This document shows positions 24,869-38,700 of a stretch of 64,000 nt of DNA, piece by piece. The translations under genes were made by a program, and so were the position numbers. The notes under the pieces were generated by a model, which saw only the letters and a program-made list of their open reading frames with translations, was not told the origin of the DNA and did not search any database. Source of the stretch: Rubrivivax sp. (GTDB lineage: Bacteria; Pseudomonadota; Gammaproteobacteria; Burkholderiales; Burkholderiaceae_C); NCBI GenBank assembly GCA_027484825.1, contig JAIXSE010000036.1, positions 92,914 through 156,913 of the forward strand, in the 5' to 3' direction. Numbering within the stretch: position 1 is the first letter of the stretch; the number at the start of each line of letters is the position of its first letter.

Positions 24869-24943
24869 TTGTCATCGCGCTGAATGGCTTCTTCTGAAGT
24901 GATGCGCGCCTTGGGTTCACAAGAATCAACAAGCGCGTAAGAG
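24869..24943 (+). promoter_or_regulatory. Putative riboswitch expression platform
   Basis: AGCGCG (24862-24867), in the 3' strand of P1 and just after it, can pair with CGCGCT (24876-24881), so this hairpin competes with P1. Further GCGCGC (about 24902) and GCGCG (about 24931) segments offer a second pairing just upstream of the weak ribosome-binding site TAAGAG before ATG 24944. No hairpin followed by a T run was found, so translational control seems more likely than termination. Confidence 0.5.
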
Positions 24944-26746
24944 ATGAAGCTGCATTCTTTGCACCTGCATGGGGAGGGCCAGGCAGGTGTCGGCACTCCC
25001 TTGTCCCTGATCCACCGGGCCGTCCGCACGGCCCTTTGCATGAGCCTTGGCATGGGCGCCGGCTGGGCCTGGGGTCAGGCCTCGCCCCCTGGTGCCGTCG
25101 ACCCGGACGCCCAGCGCCAGCTGCAGCAGCAGCGGGAGGCGCAGCAGCGTCAGGCGCTGGAGAGGGAGCCGGATGTGCGACTGCAAGCCAGCGCACCGCC
25201 CAGCCGGCAGCGGCTGCGGGACGATGAATCGCCCTGTTTTGTCATCCAGCAGATCGAGCTCAAGGGGGCGGAGCGCCTGCCGGCCATTGCCCGGCTGATC
25301 CGCGCCGTGGACGGCCCGGCGGGCGATGACGCGCCAGTGGGCCGCTGCCTGGGGGCTCAGGGCATTGGCACCCTGGTCACCCGCCTGCAGGACGCGGTCA
25401 TCGAGGCCGGCTACATCACCACCCGGGTGCTGGCCGCGCCGCAGGACCTCTCCAGCGGTCATCTGGTGCTGACGGTGGTGCCAGGTCGTGTCCACCGCAT
25501 CCGACTGCGCGAGGGCACCTCCCCCCAGGTGCGTCTGTCCAATGCCCTGCCCATCCAGGAGGGGGAGGTGCTGAATCTGCGCGACATGGAGCAGGCGCTG
25601 GAGAACCTGCAACGGGTGCCGGGCGCCCAGGCCGATATTCAGGTGCAACCCGCGCAGGACACCACCGAGCCGGGCTGGAGCGACTTGGCGGTCAGCTACC
25701 AGGGCGGGCGTCAATGGCGCTGGCAGATGTCACTGGACGACAGCGGCAGTGAATCGACCGGGCGCTATCCCTTGTCGCTCACCGCGTCCCTGGACCATCC
25801 GCTCACCCTCAACGACCTGTTCTACATCACCCTGAATCGGGATACCCGCGAACTGAATCAACGTCTGCATGACAAACCGGGGCCACATCCTGGCACCGGA
25901 GGACATGTCTTGCACTATTCGCTGCCCTGGGGGCATTCCCTGCTCAGCATCACCGTCAGCCGCAATGGCTACCAGCAGGTGGTGATCGGCGCCAATCAGC
26001 GCTATGTCTACCGCGGCACCAGCAGCAACGGCGAGCTCAAGCTCACCCGCATGCTGTGGCGTGATGCCCAATACAAATTCAGCGGCTTTGCCAAGCTGTT
26101 TGGCCGCTCGTCCCGCAACTACATCGATGACACCGAGGTGGAAGTGCAGCGGCGGCGCATCGGCGGCTGGGAAGCCGGCGTCACGCTGCGGCGTCAGGCG
26201 GGCAGCGTCTCCACCGACATGGAGCTCAGCCTGAAGCACGGCACCGGCGCCTTCCATGCGCTGGAAGCGCCGGAGGAGGCCTTCGGCGAGGGCAGTTCCC
26301 GCATGAACCTGCTGCAGGGCAGCTTCGGCGTGGCCGGCGCGGTGCCGCTGGGCGAGCGGCGGCTGCAACTGAGCACCCAGTGGCGCGGCCAGTATGCGCT
26401 GCGCCCGCTCACGCCGCAGGACCGCTTCTCCATCGGTGGCCGCTATACCGTGCGCGGCTTCAGCGATGCGTCGCTGTCGGCCGACAACGGCCTGCTCATG
26501 CGCAATGAAGCCGAGCTGCCGCTGACCGGCATGGCCTCGATGTACCTGGGCCTGGACGCCGGTGTGGTGTCCGGCCCCAGCGCCGGCCGACTGGCGGACA
26601 AGCACCTGGTGGGCGCCGTCATCGGCACGCGCTTGCGAGGCAAGGGCCTCTCCCTGGATCTCTTCGCGGCCACGCCTGTGCAGCAACCCAGCAATTTTCC
26701 GGTCGCCCGATTCACGGCCGGCTTCTCTTTGAGCTATTCGCAATGA
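24944..26746 (+). CDS. TpsB/CdiB (FhaC/ShlB-family) two-partner-secretion outer-membrane transporter
   Basis: The 600-residue protein has an N-terminal signal region, a Gln/Arg-rich linker helix (about 50-70), and POTRA domains (CFVIQQIELKGAERLP from about residue 97; a second near LVLTVVPGRVHRIRLREG). A C-terminal 16-strand barrel follows, with the conserved VRGF motif (about 503-506, RYTVRGFSDASLSADNG). It secretes the partner exoprotein across the outer membrane. Its stop overlaps the ATG of the CdiA-like gene (26743-26746), giving strict coupling. Control by c-di-GMP is inferred from the riboswitch just upstream. Confidence 0.94.
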   Translation: MKLHSLHLHGEGQAGVGTPLSLIHRAVRTALCMSLGMGAGWAWGQASPPGAVDPDAQRQLQQQREAQQRQALEREPDVRLQASAPPSRQRLRDDESPCFVIQQIELKGAERLPAIARLIRAVDGPAGDDAPVGRCLGAQGIGTLVTRLQDAVIEAGYITTRVLAAPQDLSSGHLVLTVVPGRVHRIRLREGTSPQVRLSNALPIQEGEVLNLRDMEQALENLQRVPGAQADIQVQPAQDTTEPGWSDLAVSYQGGRQWRWQMSLDDSGSESTGRYPLSLTASLDHPLTLNDLFYITLNRDTRELNQRLHDKPGPHPGTGGHVLHYSLPWGHSLLSITVSRNGYQQVVIGANQRYVYRGTSSNGELKLTRMLWRDAQYKFSGFAKLFGRSSRNYIDDTEVEVQRRRIGGWEAGVTLRRQAGSVSTDMELSLKHGTGAFHALEAPEEAFGEGSSRMNLLQGSFGVAGAVPLGERRLQLSTQWRGQYALRPLTPQDRFSIGGRYTVRGFSDASLSADNGLLMRNEAELPLTGMASMYLGLDAGVVSGPSAGRLADKHLVGAVIGTRLRGKGLSLDLFAATPVQQPSNFPVARFTAGFSLSYSQ

Positions 26747-29700
26747 ACCGTCTCCAGTACCGCATCGTGTTCAATAAGCAGCGCGGCCAGTTGATGGCTG
26801 TGGCTGAGACTGTCCGGGCACAGACCAAGGCGGCGGGCCAGACCGACGGACCGTCGCGGCGTGGCCTGGCGACGCCGGAGACGGTGGTGCCCGTCGCCTG
26901 CGGACCGCCGAGCCTGATCGCGCTGGCAGTGGCCCTGGCGGCCGGTGCGGTGCTGACCTTGCTGCCGGTGCCGGCGGCGCAGGCCCAGTCCCGGGGCCAG
27001 GCCGCATCTGCGCAGCAGCCGTGGCGCAAACCGCCAACCCGCATCGTGGCGGACCCTTCGGCCCCGGCGAACCAGCAACCCACGGTGTTGACCGCGCCCA
27101 ACGGAACCACGCTGGTCAACATCCAGACCCCCAGTGCGGCTGGCGTGTCCCGCAACACCTATGGCCAGTTTGACGTCGGGCCCGACGGCGCCATCCTGAA
27201 CAACTCCCGCACCGACACGAGCACCCAGCTCGGCGGATGGGTGCAGGGCAACCCGTGGCTGGGCCGGGGCGAGGCGCGGGTCATTCTGAACGAGGTGAAC
27301 AGCAGCGCACCGAGCCAGCTCAATGGCTATGTGGAAGTGGCGGGGCGTCGCGCGGAGGTGATCATCGCGAACCCGGCCGGCATTCAGGTGGACGGCGGTG
27401 GGTTCATCAATGCCAGCAGCGCCACGCTGACGACCGGCACGCCGCGCCTGGATGCGGCGGGCAACATCAGTGGCTTTGCGGTGCAGGGCGGGCTGATCCG
27501 CATCGACGGGGCGGGCCTGGATGCCAGCTCGACGGACTACACCGCGCTGCTGGCCCGTGCGGTGGAGCTCAATGCCGGCTTCTGGGCCAAGGAGGCGCGG
27601 ATCCAGACCGGCACGCAGGTGATGTCGGCGGAGACCGCCGGGGGCGGGGACGGGGCCGGTGAGGGGCTGGCCGCGAGCGGCGAGCGGCCGCGGTATGCGC
27701 TGGACAGCACTGCGCTGGGCGGGATCTATGCGCAGCGGATCACGCTGGTGGGAACCGAGGCGGGGCTGGGGGTGCGTCAATCGGGCCAGATGGTGGGCGG
27801 GCAGCTGACCTTGCGGGCGGATGGGTGGTTGGACAACACCGGCACCGTCTACGCTCAGGACAGCAGCACCGACGCCCTGACCGTGCGCTCCGCCACCGGC
27901 GTGAGCAATGCCGGATGGATGGCTGCCAAGGGCTCGGTGTCGGTCACCGCCCCTCGGCTGCAAGGGGATGCTTCCAGCGTCACGGCGGCGGGCCTGAATG
28001 AAGACGGCTCTCTGGTCGCGGGAACCGGCGCGCTCTCGCTGAATGCCAGCGACAGCCTGCGCCAGTCCGGCCAGGTGATGGCTGGGGACCAAATCCGCCT
28101 GAGCGCACCGCTGCTGGATGTGAGCGGCGCCAGCGTGCAGGGCGGTCAGTTGTCCCTGCAGGGTGGGGAGCTTCGCGCTGAGGCCGCTCAGTTGGCCGCG
28201 ACGGGTTCTCTGCAGATGCATGCGGACGGCGCGCTGAGCGCCCCCTCCGCCCGCATGCTGGCGGGCGACATGCACCTGGAGGCGACCACGCTGCAACTGA
28301 CAGCGGCCGAACTGTCAGCATCAGGCCGCTTGAGCCTGCAGGCGCAGGGGCTGCTGAACACCAGCGGCGCATCGCTGATCGGCCAGCAATTGCAGGTGGC
28401 CGCCACTGACATCAACAGCCGCGGCGGTGAATGGTTGCACCTCGGTCAGGAGCGCTTCACCGCGCAGGTGACCGGGCAATGGCTGATGGACGGCGGCCGC
28501 CTGGCCACCAATGCGCAGGACCTGGTGCTGAGCGCCGGCAGCCTCAGTGCGGGGCAGGCCAAGCTCGAGCATTACGGCAGCGGCACGTTCTCCATGACAG
28601 CGCCAGTGGCGGACCTCAGCGGCGCGGCGGTCACGTCCTACGGCAGCCTGGTGGCCGTTGGTGACCAGCTCACCCTGGACAACGCGTCCGTGCTGGCGCG
28701 ATCGGTGACGCTGAGCGGCGAAACGTTGTCCCTGCAGCACACCGAACTGCGCAGTGCCACCACGGCCTCGCTCAGCGGCGGCACGATCGATCATCGTGGT
28801 GCGTTGACAACGGCAGATCAAGGCGCCCGCCTGAGCGCCCGCCAGACGCTCAACAACGACGGCGGTCAGATTCATGCGGCCAGCGGAAGCATTGAGCTCA
28901 CCGCAGGCGGGAACGTCAGCAATCGCGGCGGTGTTGTGTCCGCCCGCGACGCGCTGACGGTGGCTGCTGGTGCCCTGGACCAAGCCAATGGCGCACTGCT
29001 CAGCGGGCAGGACGTGCGCCTGCGTCTGGACGGCGACTACCGGGAAGCCGCCACGGGCGCCGCTTCCTCGGTGCTGGCCAGTGGCAGCCTCAGTGTCACG
29101 GCGGCCGATATCGAGCAGACCGGCGTGATGCGCTCCGGCGGCAGCACGTCGCTGGAGGCCGCCGGTCATGCGCGCTTTGCGGGCTCGGTCTACGCCCAGG
29201 GCGCTTCGCAGTTGCGGGTCACGGGAGACGCCGCGGTCAGCGGCTTGATGGGGGCTCAAGGCGACCTGTCGATCAGTGCCGGCAGTCTGCAGGCCGCCAG
29301 CGGCTCCACCTTGGCCGCGGGCCTCGCCGAGAACGGCCAGATCCAGCCGCTGGCCGTCCTGTCGGTACGCTCACCGGGCGACTCGCAAGTGCATGGCGAG
29401 CTGCTGGCCGGTCATGCCAGCCTCAGCGCCTCGTCCCTGGACCTCACCGCGGCACAAGTGAGCACCACAGCGCTGCAGCTTCAGTCGGATCGGCAACTGA
29501 CGACCGACGGTGCAGCGGTGCGCAGCTCCCAACTGGCTCTGCAGGCCGGTGACTGGTCCAACCGCGCGGGCCAGGTGGCGGTCACCGGCACACAGGCCCT
29601 GCAACTGCAGTTGACCGGGCAGTGGGACAACCGCGGCGGGAGTTTCCAGACCAATAGTGCGGACGCTCGCCTGTCCGCTGGCCGCATCGACAACAGCGGC

Positions 29701-32700
29701 GGCCTGATCAGCACCAGCGGTACCGGCCTTCAGCTGCAGACCCCTCAATTCCTGAACCAGGGCGGTCTGCTCGCGGGCGCAGGCAGCATTCAACTGAGCG
29801 CCACCGAGCTGGCCAACGGCACCGGCCAGATCAGCGGCCAGTCCGTCTCGCTGCAGGCCCAGCGGCTGGACAACGCGGCGGACGGCCTGATCGCCGCCAG
29901 CACATCGCTGCAATGGACGGCCGACCAATTCCGCAACAGCGGGGTGGTCCAGGCAGGCCAGGGGCTCGTCGGCACCACGCGGGGCCTGCTGGACAACCAG
30001 GGTCTGATCCGCGGCCTTGCGGCAGTGGCCTTGCAGGCTGACCAGCTGGCGCAGAACGGCACGGTCGCCGCGCAAGGGGATCTGAGCGCCCGGGCGCGCA
30101 CGGTCAGCGGCAATGGCAGCTGGGCCGCCGGCCTGGCCACGGACAACACGCTCAGCGGCCCCGCCACGCTGACGCTGCAAGCCCAGGACAGCCTCCAGGT
30201 GGGCGGCCAGGCCCTGGCAAGCACACGCGTCGCCATGGAGGCGGGCTCGCTGGCATTGCAGGGCAGCCAGATGCGGGCGGCGGAGGTGGCGCTCGCCACC
30301 ACGCAGGGTGATCTGCATCTGGACGGCGCGACGGTTGGCGCCAGCGGCACGCTCCGCTTGAGCAGTGCCGCGCTGCTCAGCACCGCACAGGCCACGCTCA
30401 GCGGCGCCAGCGTGGCCCTGTCAGCGGCGGACTGGTCCCACATCGGCGGTTCGCTGGCGCAGACGGATGCCAGCGGCGCACTGACCGTCAGCGTGGCGCA
30501 GCAACTCAACAACACCCGCGGCACCATTCAGGCCAATGCGGCCAGCGTGCTGCTGCAGGCTCAGACCTTCACCAATACCCAGGGCCACCTGTTGCATGCG
30601 GGCACGGGCAGCCTGCGTCTGGACGTTGGCACGCTGGAGGGCGCTGGCGGCGAGCTGTTGACCCAGGCGAACCTGAGCATCACCAGCACCGGCTCGGTGG
30701 ATCTGAGTCAAGCCAAGACCCAGGGCCGGCAGGTCAGCATCACCGCAGAGGCGCTGCAACATCAGGGCGGGCAATCGCTCGCCAGCGGCGCCATGACGGT
30801 GTCGGTTCAGCAGAGCCTGGACAACACGGGCGGCATCGTCCAAAGCGGGGCCGACCTCACCGTCTCCGGCGGGCGTGTGCTCAACCGCGATGGCCAGATG
30901 ACCGGCCAGAACGTCAGCATCACCGGCGCGGCCTTGCGCAACGACGGGCAGGGGCTCGTCCATGCGCAGGGAGACCTCAGCGTGCAGGTCGGCGATCTGA
31001 GCAATGCAGGCGCCTTGCAGGCCACCGGCGCGGCCAACCTGCACAGCACCGGCGACCTGAACAACAGCGGCGTGCTGCGCGCTCAGGGCGACCTGACGGT
31101 GACGGCCGATGGGGCCATGACCCATACCGGCAGTCTCACGTCACAAGGGAATGTCCAGCTGACGGCTGCGAGCCTGTCCGGCAACGGCACCTTGGCCGCA
31201 GGCCTGAAGGCTGACAACACGCTCGCGGCCACGGGCGATCTGACGGTGCAGACCACCGGTGCCCTGCAGCAAAGCGGTCAGGCCTTGGCAGCGGGGCGGC
31301 TGTCGATGAGCGGCGCTTCGATGGCGTGGCTGGGCGGCCAGCTCCAGGGCCAGCAGGTGGGCCTGTCCGCGCTCGCCGGGGATGTTCGCCTGGACCGCAG
31401 CCAGGTCCGCGGCGGCGACCATCTGACCATGACGGCCGCACAGGCCCTCCATACCGAGGGCGCCCAACTGGCGGCCGGCCAGGTCTCGCTGACGGCCACC
31501 GACTGGCATCACGCCGGCGGAACGCTGGTGCAGACGGCCAGCAGCGGCACGTTCACCATCGGCCTCAGCGGCCAGTTGGACAACACGGACGGCCAGATCT
31601 CCAGCAATGCGCAGGACCTGCAGCTGACGGCCAGCCAGATCACCAACACGCGAGGCAGCGTGACGCATGCGGGCGGTGGTGCGCTGACGGTCTCGGCCGG
31701 GCAGTGGTCGGGCGCTCAAGGTCAGTTGCTGGGCGCGGGCACCGTTTCGTTGTCGCTGACGGGGGAGGCGGACCTTCGCGGCGCCACCACCCAGGGCGGT
31801 CAGGCCCTCAGCATCACCGGCGCTGCGCTGCAGCATCAATCCGGCCGCATGCTCAGCGGCGGAGGGCTGACCGTCAGCGTGTCCGGGGACCTGGACAACA
31901 CCAGCGGCGAGTTGGCCGCAACAACCGGCGCTCACCTGACGGCAGCTTCGCTCATCAACCAGAACGGGCAGATCACCGGACAGGCCGTTGAGCTGGACGT
32001 CGGCACGCTGAGCAACACAGGCCAGGGCACAGTGAACGCCCAAGGCACGTTGACGCTCCGTGGCGGCCAAGTGGTGAACGAGGGCGCGCTCCAGTCCGGC
32101 GGGGCGATGACGCTGGACGTCACCGGCGCGCTGGGCAACAGCGGCTCGGTCTACACCTTGTCCTCGGCGACGGTGAATGTCGGCACGGCCCTGACCAACA
32201 ACGGCCTGATGGCGGCGCAGGGCGGGTTGTCCGCACTGGCGGTGTCCATGCTGGGACAAGGCACGTTTGCAGCCGGGCTCAAGGCTGACAACACACTGGC
32301 CCCCTCGGGTGAGCTGCATCTGCAAGCCCAGCAAAGCCTGCAGAACGCGGGAGCCTTGGTGGCAGGCGGCAGCTTGACTGCCAGTGCTGCCACGCTGCAG
32401 CTGCAGGACAGCCAATTGACCGGTCAACAGGTGAGTCTGCTGGCGAGCCAGGGCGACTTGCGGCTGGGCCGGTCCGTGCTGGCCAGCAGCGGCGCGCTGT
32501 CGCTTACCGCTTTGGCCGGGCAATTGAATACGCAGGCCGCCACGCTGAGCGGGTCGTCGGTGGACATCGCCGCCCAGCAGTGGCGTCACGCGCAAGGCGT
32601 GTTGACGCAGACCGCTACGGACGGCCACCTCACCGCCGCAGTGGCCACCACCCTAGACAACCAGGGCGGCCAGATCCAGGCCGTTGGTGGGACGCTGTCC

Positions 32701-35700
32701 TTGACGGCCCAGACCCTGCAGAACACGCAGGGCCGCATCGTGCAGGCTGCCTCCGCGCCGCTGGCCTCGACGCAGTTGAACGTGGGCACTTTCGCAGGCG
32801 CCGGCGGTCAACTGCTGACCACGGGCAGCCTGAACCTGCAGGCGACCGGCGCGGTGGACCTGAACGCCGCCGTGACCCAGGCCAATGGGCTGACCCTGTC
32901 GGCGGCGACGCTGAGCCATCAAGCGGGCCGGACGGTGAGCACTGGGGCAGCCACTCTGACCGTTGCGGGACTGCTCGATAACAGCGGCGGCGGCATGTCG
33001 GCCGCAGGTCCGGTGATGATTGGCGCCGGCAGTTTGAGCAACGGCGTTTTTGGCGGCAGCGGTGGAACCGTGCAAGGCGATGGCGTGCTGGAGCTGCACG
33101 TGGACGCCGCACTGGACAACCAGGGCGGCCGCCTGCGGGCCGGCAATGCGCTGACTGTCAACGCGGGCAGCGTCGACAACCGCAGTGGGTGGGCCGGGGC
33201 TGATGGCGCCCTGACCGTCACCAGCGTGGGGGATCTTCGCAATGCGGGCGGCAGCCTGCTGTCGGGCGCCGCACTGACGCTGGACGCGTCGAGCATCGGG
33301 AATCAGCAAGGCGGCAAGATCTCCAGCCTGGCTGCCGGTGCCACCGTGCGCAGCCAGGGACTGCTCGACAACAGCCAGGGCAGCATCCAGGCAGCGCAGA
33401 CGACGTCGATCAGCGTCGGCGGCCTGCTGAACCGGCAGGGCGAGGTGTCGGGGGCATCGCTGGGGGTGGACACGCGCGGGCAGTCGCTGGACAACAGCGG
33501 CGGCTGGCTGCTGGCCGACCGGGCGATCACGGTGGACAGCGGCGCCCTGGAGAACCGCGGCGGCCTGCTGCAGGCGGGCACCGATCTGACGGTGCACACC
33601 CATGGACAGGCGCTGACCAATTCCCGCGACCTGTCGGTGAGCACCACCACCGGTCTGCATGCACAAGGCGCGCTGACGGTTGAGACCGGCGCGCTGGTCA
33701 ATGAGACCGGCATGAGCGCGGGGAGCACGGCGCAGATCACGGCAGGGGCGCTGACCAACCGCGGAGAGATCGCGGCCGGTGGCAGTCTGGCGGCGTCGGT
33801 GGCGGACGTGTTCAACAACCAGGGAGGACGCTTCATCGGCGCCCAGACGGCCCAAGTCTCGGCCGCGCAGATCCTCAATCAGAACGGCTTGATCTATGGG
33901 GGCCAGACGCTCACCGTCACCAGCCAGGGGCTGATCGACAACAGCGGCACCGCCAGTGCGGGGCTGGGTCTGCAGGGCGGGCAGGTCAGCGTGACGGCGC
34001 CGCAGCTGGACAACCGGTCGGGCCAGGTGCTGGCCAACGGCGATCTGAGGCTGGTCATTGCGCAGAGCCTGGACAACAGCGGCGGCCAACTGGGTGCCGT
34101 CGGGCGGCAGACCGTGGGTGACGGTCAGGCGCCGACGGCATCGGCCCTGTCGCTGAACAACAGCAGTGGACGCATCTGGTCCGGCACCGACCTGGGCCTG
34201 GGCCTGCGGGCGCTGACCGGTGGGCAGGCCGGGCAGATGAGCAGCGGCGGCGCCCTCAGCCTGGCGCTGCAGGGGGACCTGGTCTATGGAAGCGGCAGCC
34301 AGATCCAGGCGACGGGAGACACCACGCTGACCGTGACCGGCCAGTTCACCAATCAAGGGGTGCTGCGCAGCGGCGGCGTCCTGCGCATCGGGGCGGCGAG
34401 CATCACCAACGATGCCAGCGGTGAGCTGAACGGGCGCTTGACCTTGCTGAACGCGACCGGCACGCTGACCAACCGAGGGCTGATCGATGGGGATGGGGTG
34501 TCCATCACCGCCGACCGCATCGTCAACCTGGGGACGGGGCGCCTGTATGGCACGGACATCGTGCTCACCGGCGGTCAACTGGTCAACGACGCCGAAGGCG
34601 GTCAGGCGGCGGTGATCGCGGCGCGCAATTCGCTGGATGCGCAGTTCAGCCGGGATGTGCTGAACCGGTCGGGGGCCTTCATCTTTGCGGATGGGGGCAT
34701 GCAGATCCAAGCGGCCAGCCTCGTCAATGAGAACGCGTCCATTGAGGCGAGCCAGTGGCTGGCAATGAACGTGACCGGGGCGGTGCAGAACCGGACCGTC
34801 TACAGCGGGCTGAGCGTGGGCGAGGGCGCCAATGGCGGCACGCTGGCAAGCAAGGCGTTCATCAGCAGCGGCGGGGATATGCAGCTGACGGCGGGCAGCC
34901 TGGTGAACAGCGGGGCGACGATTGAGGCGCGGGGGAATCTGTTGCTGAGTGCGGCGGATATTCGGAATCTCAATCCGTATTTGGGGTGGTTTGGCCGCTA
35001 TGAGGAGGTGACGCAGGGCTCGATCGAGATCTACTACACCAATCGCTATGCGGGCCAAGGTGGCGATGAGTCCATCACCGAGATCCAGCTGGATGGCCGC
35101 ACGGTGGACGAGGCAATCAGTCAGTGGCAACGCGACAACGCCGGCCTGTCGATCGTCCGCTACAACGCACCGGACTCCGGCGCCAGCGCGAACGTGACGC
35201 AAAGCGCCGCGGGCCACATCATCGTCGGCGGCACCCTGGTGGTTCAGGGCAGCAAGATCACCAATGACATGAGCGTGGTGGTGGGCCGTGACGGCGTGGC
35301 GATCTCGGGAGATCAGGTCAACAACATCAATCGTCAGGTCCAGGTGAAAAACCCCAGCACCGGCGCGCTGGAGACGGTGTCCCTGGTACTGCCTGGCGCG
35401 GTGCAGTCCGTCTTCCCGAACGAGGCTGCACCCGGGGTTCGGGCCGCCAGCGACGCCGTGACTCCTGGATCGGCCGCCGGGTCGCAGCAGGCGCAGGCGG
35501 CCGGCAGCGTGAACAAGAATGTCGCTTCGTCCATGTCCGGCCTTTCGGGCAAGGCGCTGTCTCTGATCCAGACCGGCGCAGCGGCTTCCCCAGTCTCGGA
35601 GGTGAGCACGGCATGGCGATCCGGGTCTGGCCTTGCGCTGGCTGCTGTCACGCCTGGTGCCGACGCAGGTGACGGGCTGTCGGCCATTGCTGAACAGCGT

Positions 35701-38700
35701 CAGGCGCCGTCGGGGATGGTGGCGAGCCTGAGAGATGCCTCTGCGGCTGTTGTTCATGCAAGCGTTGAGGGGCAGATGGCCTCCGCTCCTGGGGCCACCA
35801 CTGTGCCGGTGGGCGACGCTGCCCACACGGCGGAGAAGCCGCCGGCGGCCGAGGGGCTGAAGCTGCGCGGATCGGAACTGGTGTTTGACGGAAGGCCCCT
35901 GGCCCGCACCGTTCACGTCAATCTGACCTTGCCGGGCAACAGTCTCTTCGTGACCCGGACGGAGCCAACATCCCGATATTTGGTGGAGACGGATCCACGC
36001 TTCGCCAACTACCGTGATTGGCTGTCCAGCGATTACCTGTTGCAGCAACTGGCGCTGGACCCGGCCACGACCCAGAAGCGCCTGGGGGATGGGTATTACG
36101 AGCAGCGACTGGTGCGGGAGCAGATTGGGCAGCTCACGGGAAGCGGATATCTGTCCGGCTACGCCAGCGACGAGGAGATGTATCGGGCGCTGCTGAGCGA
36201 GGGCGCGAGTTTCGCCAAGGAGCATCAGCTGATTCCGGGCGTGGCATTGACGGCGGAACAAATGTCGCTGCTGACCAGCGACCTGGTCTGGCTGGTGGAA
36301 CAGGAAGTCACGCTGGCGGATGGAAGCACCCAGCGGGTGTTGGTGCCGCAGGTGTATCTGATGCCCCGCGAAGGAGACATGGATGCCACCGGTGCGCTGA
36401 TTGCGGGGAACCGTGTCGAGATGGCGCTGACGGGGAACTTCATGAATGAAGGCACCGTCAAAGGCGGCGACGTGGTGGTGCAGGCGCAGAACGTCTCCAA
36501 CACCGGGACGATGCGGGGAACGAGCCTGGCCCTGACCGCGCGCGAGGACCTGACCAACGTGGGAGGCACCCTGGCGGCGACCGGCGACCTTTCGTTGGTG
36601 GCCGGGCGCAACATCGACATCAGCAGCACGACGCTGACCACGGTGGAGACGCGGCCCAACGGCGTGAGCCGCGCCACTGTCCTGGACAAGGTGGCGGACC
36701 TGTCCGCCGGCGGGGTGATGGTGCTGCAAGCCGGGCAGGATGTTTCATTGACGGCTGCACAGCTTCGGCAAGGGGGTGAGGGTGGAACAGCCGCCGGCGG
36801 CGTGATCGTGGAGGCAGGACGTGACCTCACCTTGGGTACGGTGGAGGTGTCGTCCTACAAGGAGATCATCAAGAACGCCAACAACTACAAGAAGGAGTCG
36901 CTGGCGCAGGACAGCGGGACGGTCATTGACGCACAAGGGCTTGTGTCGCTGAAAGCCGGGCAGGACCTGATGGCGACGGCGGCGGAGATCAAGAGTGCGG
37001 AGGGCGCGGTGTCTCTCAGCGCGGGCAGGGATGTGCAGTTGCTGGCGGGGGAGGCCAATCAGGTCATTGAGGAGATGACCCAGAAGAAGAAGAGTGGCTT
37101 CCTCAAGAAGAAGGTGACCACGACCTACAGCAAGACCGGCGAGACGGTGGCTGTTGCGACGACGGTGTCGGGTGACACCGTCTCGATCCAGGCGGGGCAG
37201 GACATTGGAATCCGTGGCTCCAACGTGGTGTCCGACGCAGGGACTTCGCTCGCTGCGGGGCGCGACGTGACGATCGACGGCGCCACCAACACGCTGATCA
37301 GCGAGAACTTCAGCAAGACGGTGAAGTCTGGCCTGATGGGCGGCGGAGGGATCGGTGTCACGATTGGCAAGCAGTCTCTCGAGCAGACCAACAAGAAGAC
37401 TGAGTTGACGAGCGCGGGATCGACGGTGGCCAGCGTGCAGGGTGACGTGACAGTCGTGGCCGGGGCGGATTACAAGCAGGTGGGCTCGACGGTGTCCGCA
37501 CCGGCGGGTGATGTGAATGTCACGGCCCAGAACATCGATATCGAAGAGGCACGCAACAAGTCGGTCCAAAACAGCGAGACGAAGTTCAAGCAAACCGGCG
37601 TCACGCTGTCCATCAGCGCGCCGGGCGTCTCCGCAGCCATGGGCGCTGTTTCTGCCGCGGAGCACACCACGCAGACGGAAGACGACCGGATGAAGGCGTT
37701 GGCCGCTGCGACGGCCATCTCCAAGGCGATGCAGGCTCAGAAGGAGATCGCTGAACTTGCCAAGGCGCTGGAGGCCAACAAGGGCAAGGAAAGCATCAGC
37801 GTCAGCATCTCGGTGGGGAGCTCACAGAGCACAAGCACGCAGACCAACAAAGCCGATCAGGCGGCCGGCAGCAGCATTCTGGCGGGAGGCCAGCTGAATC
37901 TGACCGCAACGGGGGCCGAGAAGGACTCCAACGTCACCGTGCGAGGCAGCTCGCTGGCCGGCCAGGACGTTGTCATCAAGGCAGACAACGCGATCAACCT
38001 GGTGGCTGCGGGCAATAGCAGCGAGCAGCACAGCGACAACCAGAGCACCAGTGCTTCGGTGGGTATCGGCTTCTCCGTGGGTCAGGAGAACAGCTGGGGG
38101 ATCACGGTCAGCGGCAGTGTGTCCAAGGGGAACTCCGACGGTGTGGACCAGAGCTACACCACCACGGAGGTCAAGGGCGGCAGCAGTGTGGTGCTGCAGT
38201 CGGGCGGGGACACGGCGCTGAAGGGCGCTGTGGTGACGGCGCCCAAGGTGACGGCGAACGTGGGAGGCGATCTCAAGATCGAGAGCCTGCAGGACACGGC
38301 CACCTTCGACAGCAAGAGCATGAGCGCCAGCGCCAGCGTGACCTTCAACCTGTCGGGGGTGAGCGCGGCGAGTGCGTCGTACAGCCAGTCGAAGGTGTCT
38401 GCTGACTACGCAGCGGTGGGAACGCAGGCGGGGATCCGCGCAGGGGACGGTGGGTTCTCGGTGACAGTCGCGGGCAACACCGATCTCAAGGGCGGCGCGA
38501 TCACCAGTAGCCAGGCAGCCATTGATGCGTCCAAGAATGTTTTCACGACTGGGACGCTGAGTTCCAGCGATATCGCCAACCGCAGCCAATACAGCGCAAG
38601 TGCGGTGATGGTGAGCGTGAGCACCAGCGGCGGGATGGCTGGGGCGTTCAAGGACAGCGGGGACGAGCGCAGTACTACGCGCAGCACGATCAGCGCGGCC

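Noticed and set aside
32653..36729. Minus-strand open frame of 1358 codons opposite the CdiA gene
   Set aside because: It lies antisense to the clear FHA repeats, is rich in His/Gln/Arg/Gly and has no ribosome-binding site or domain; it is a by-product of high GC and codon bias.
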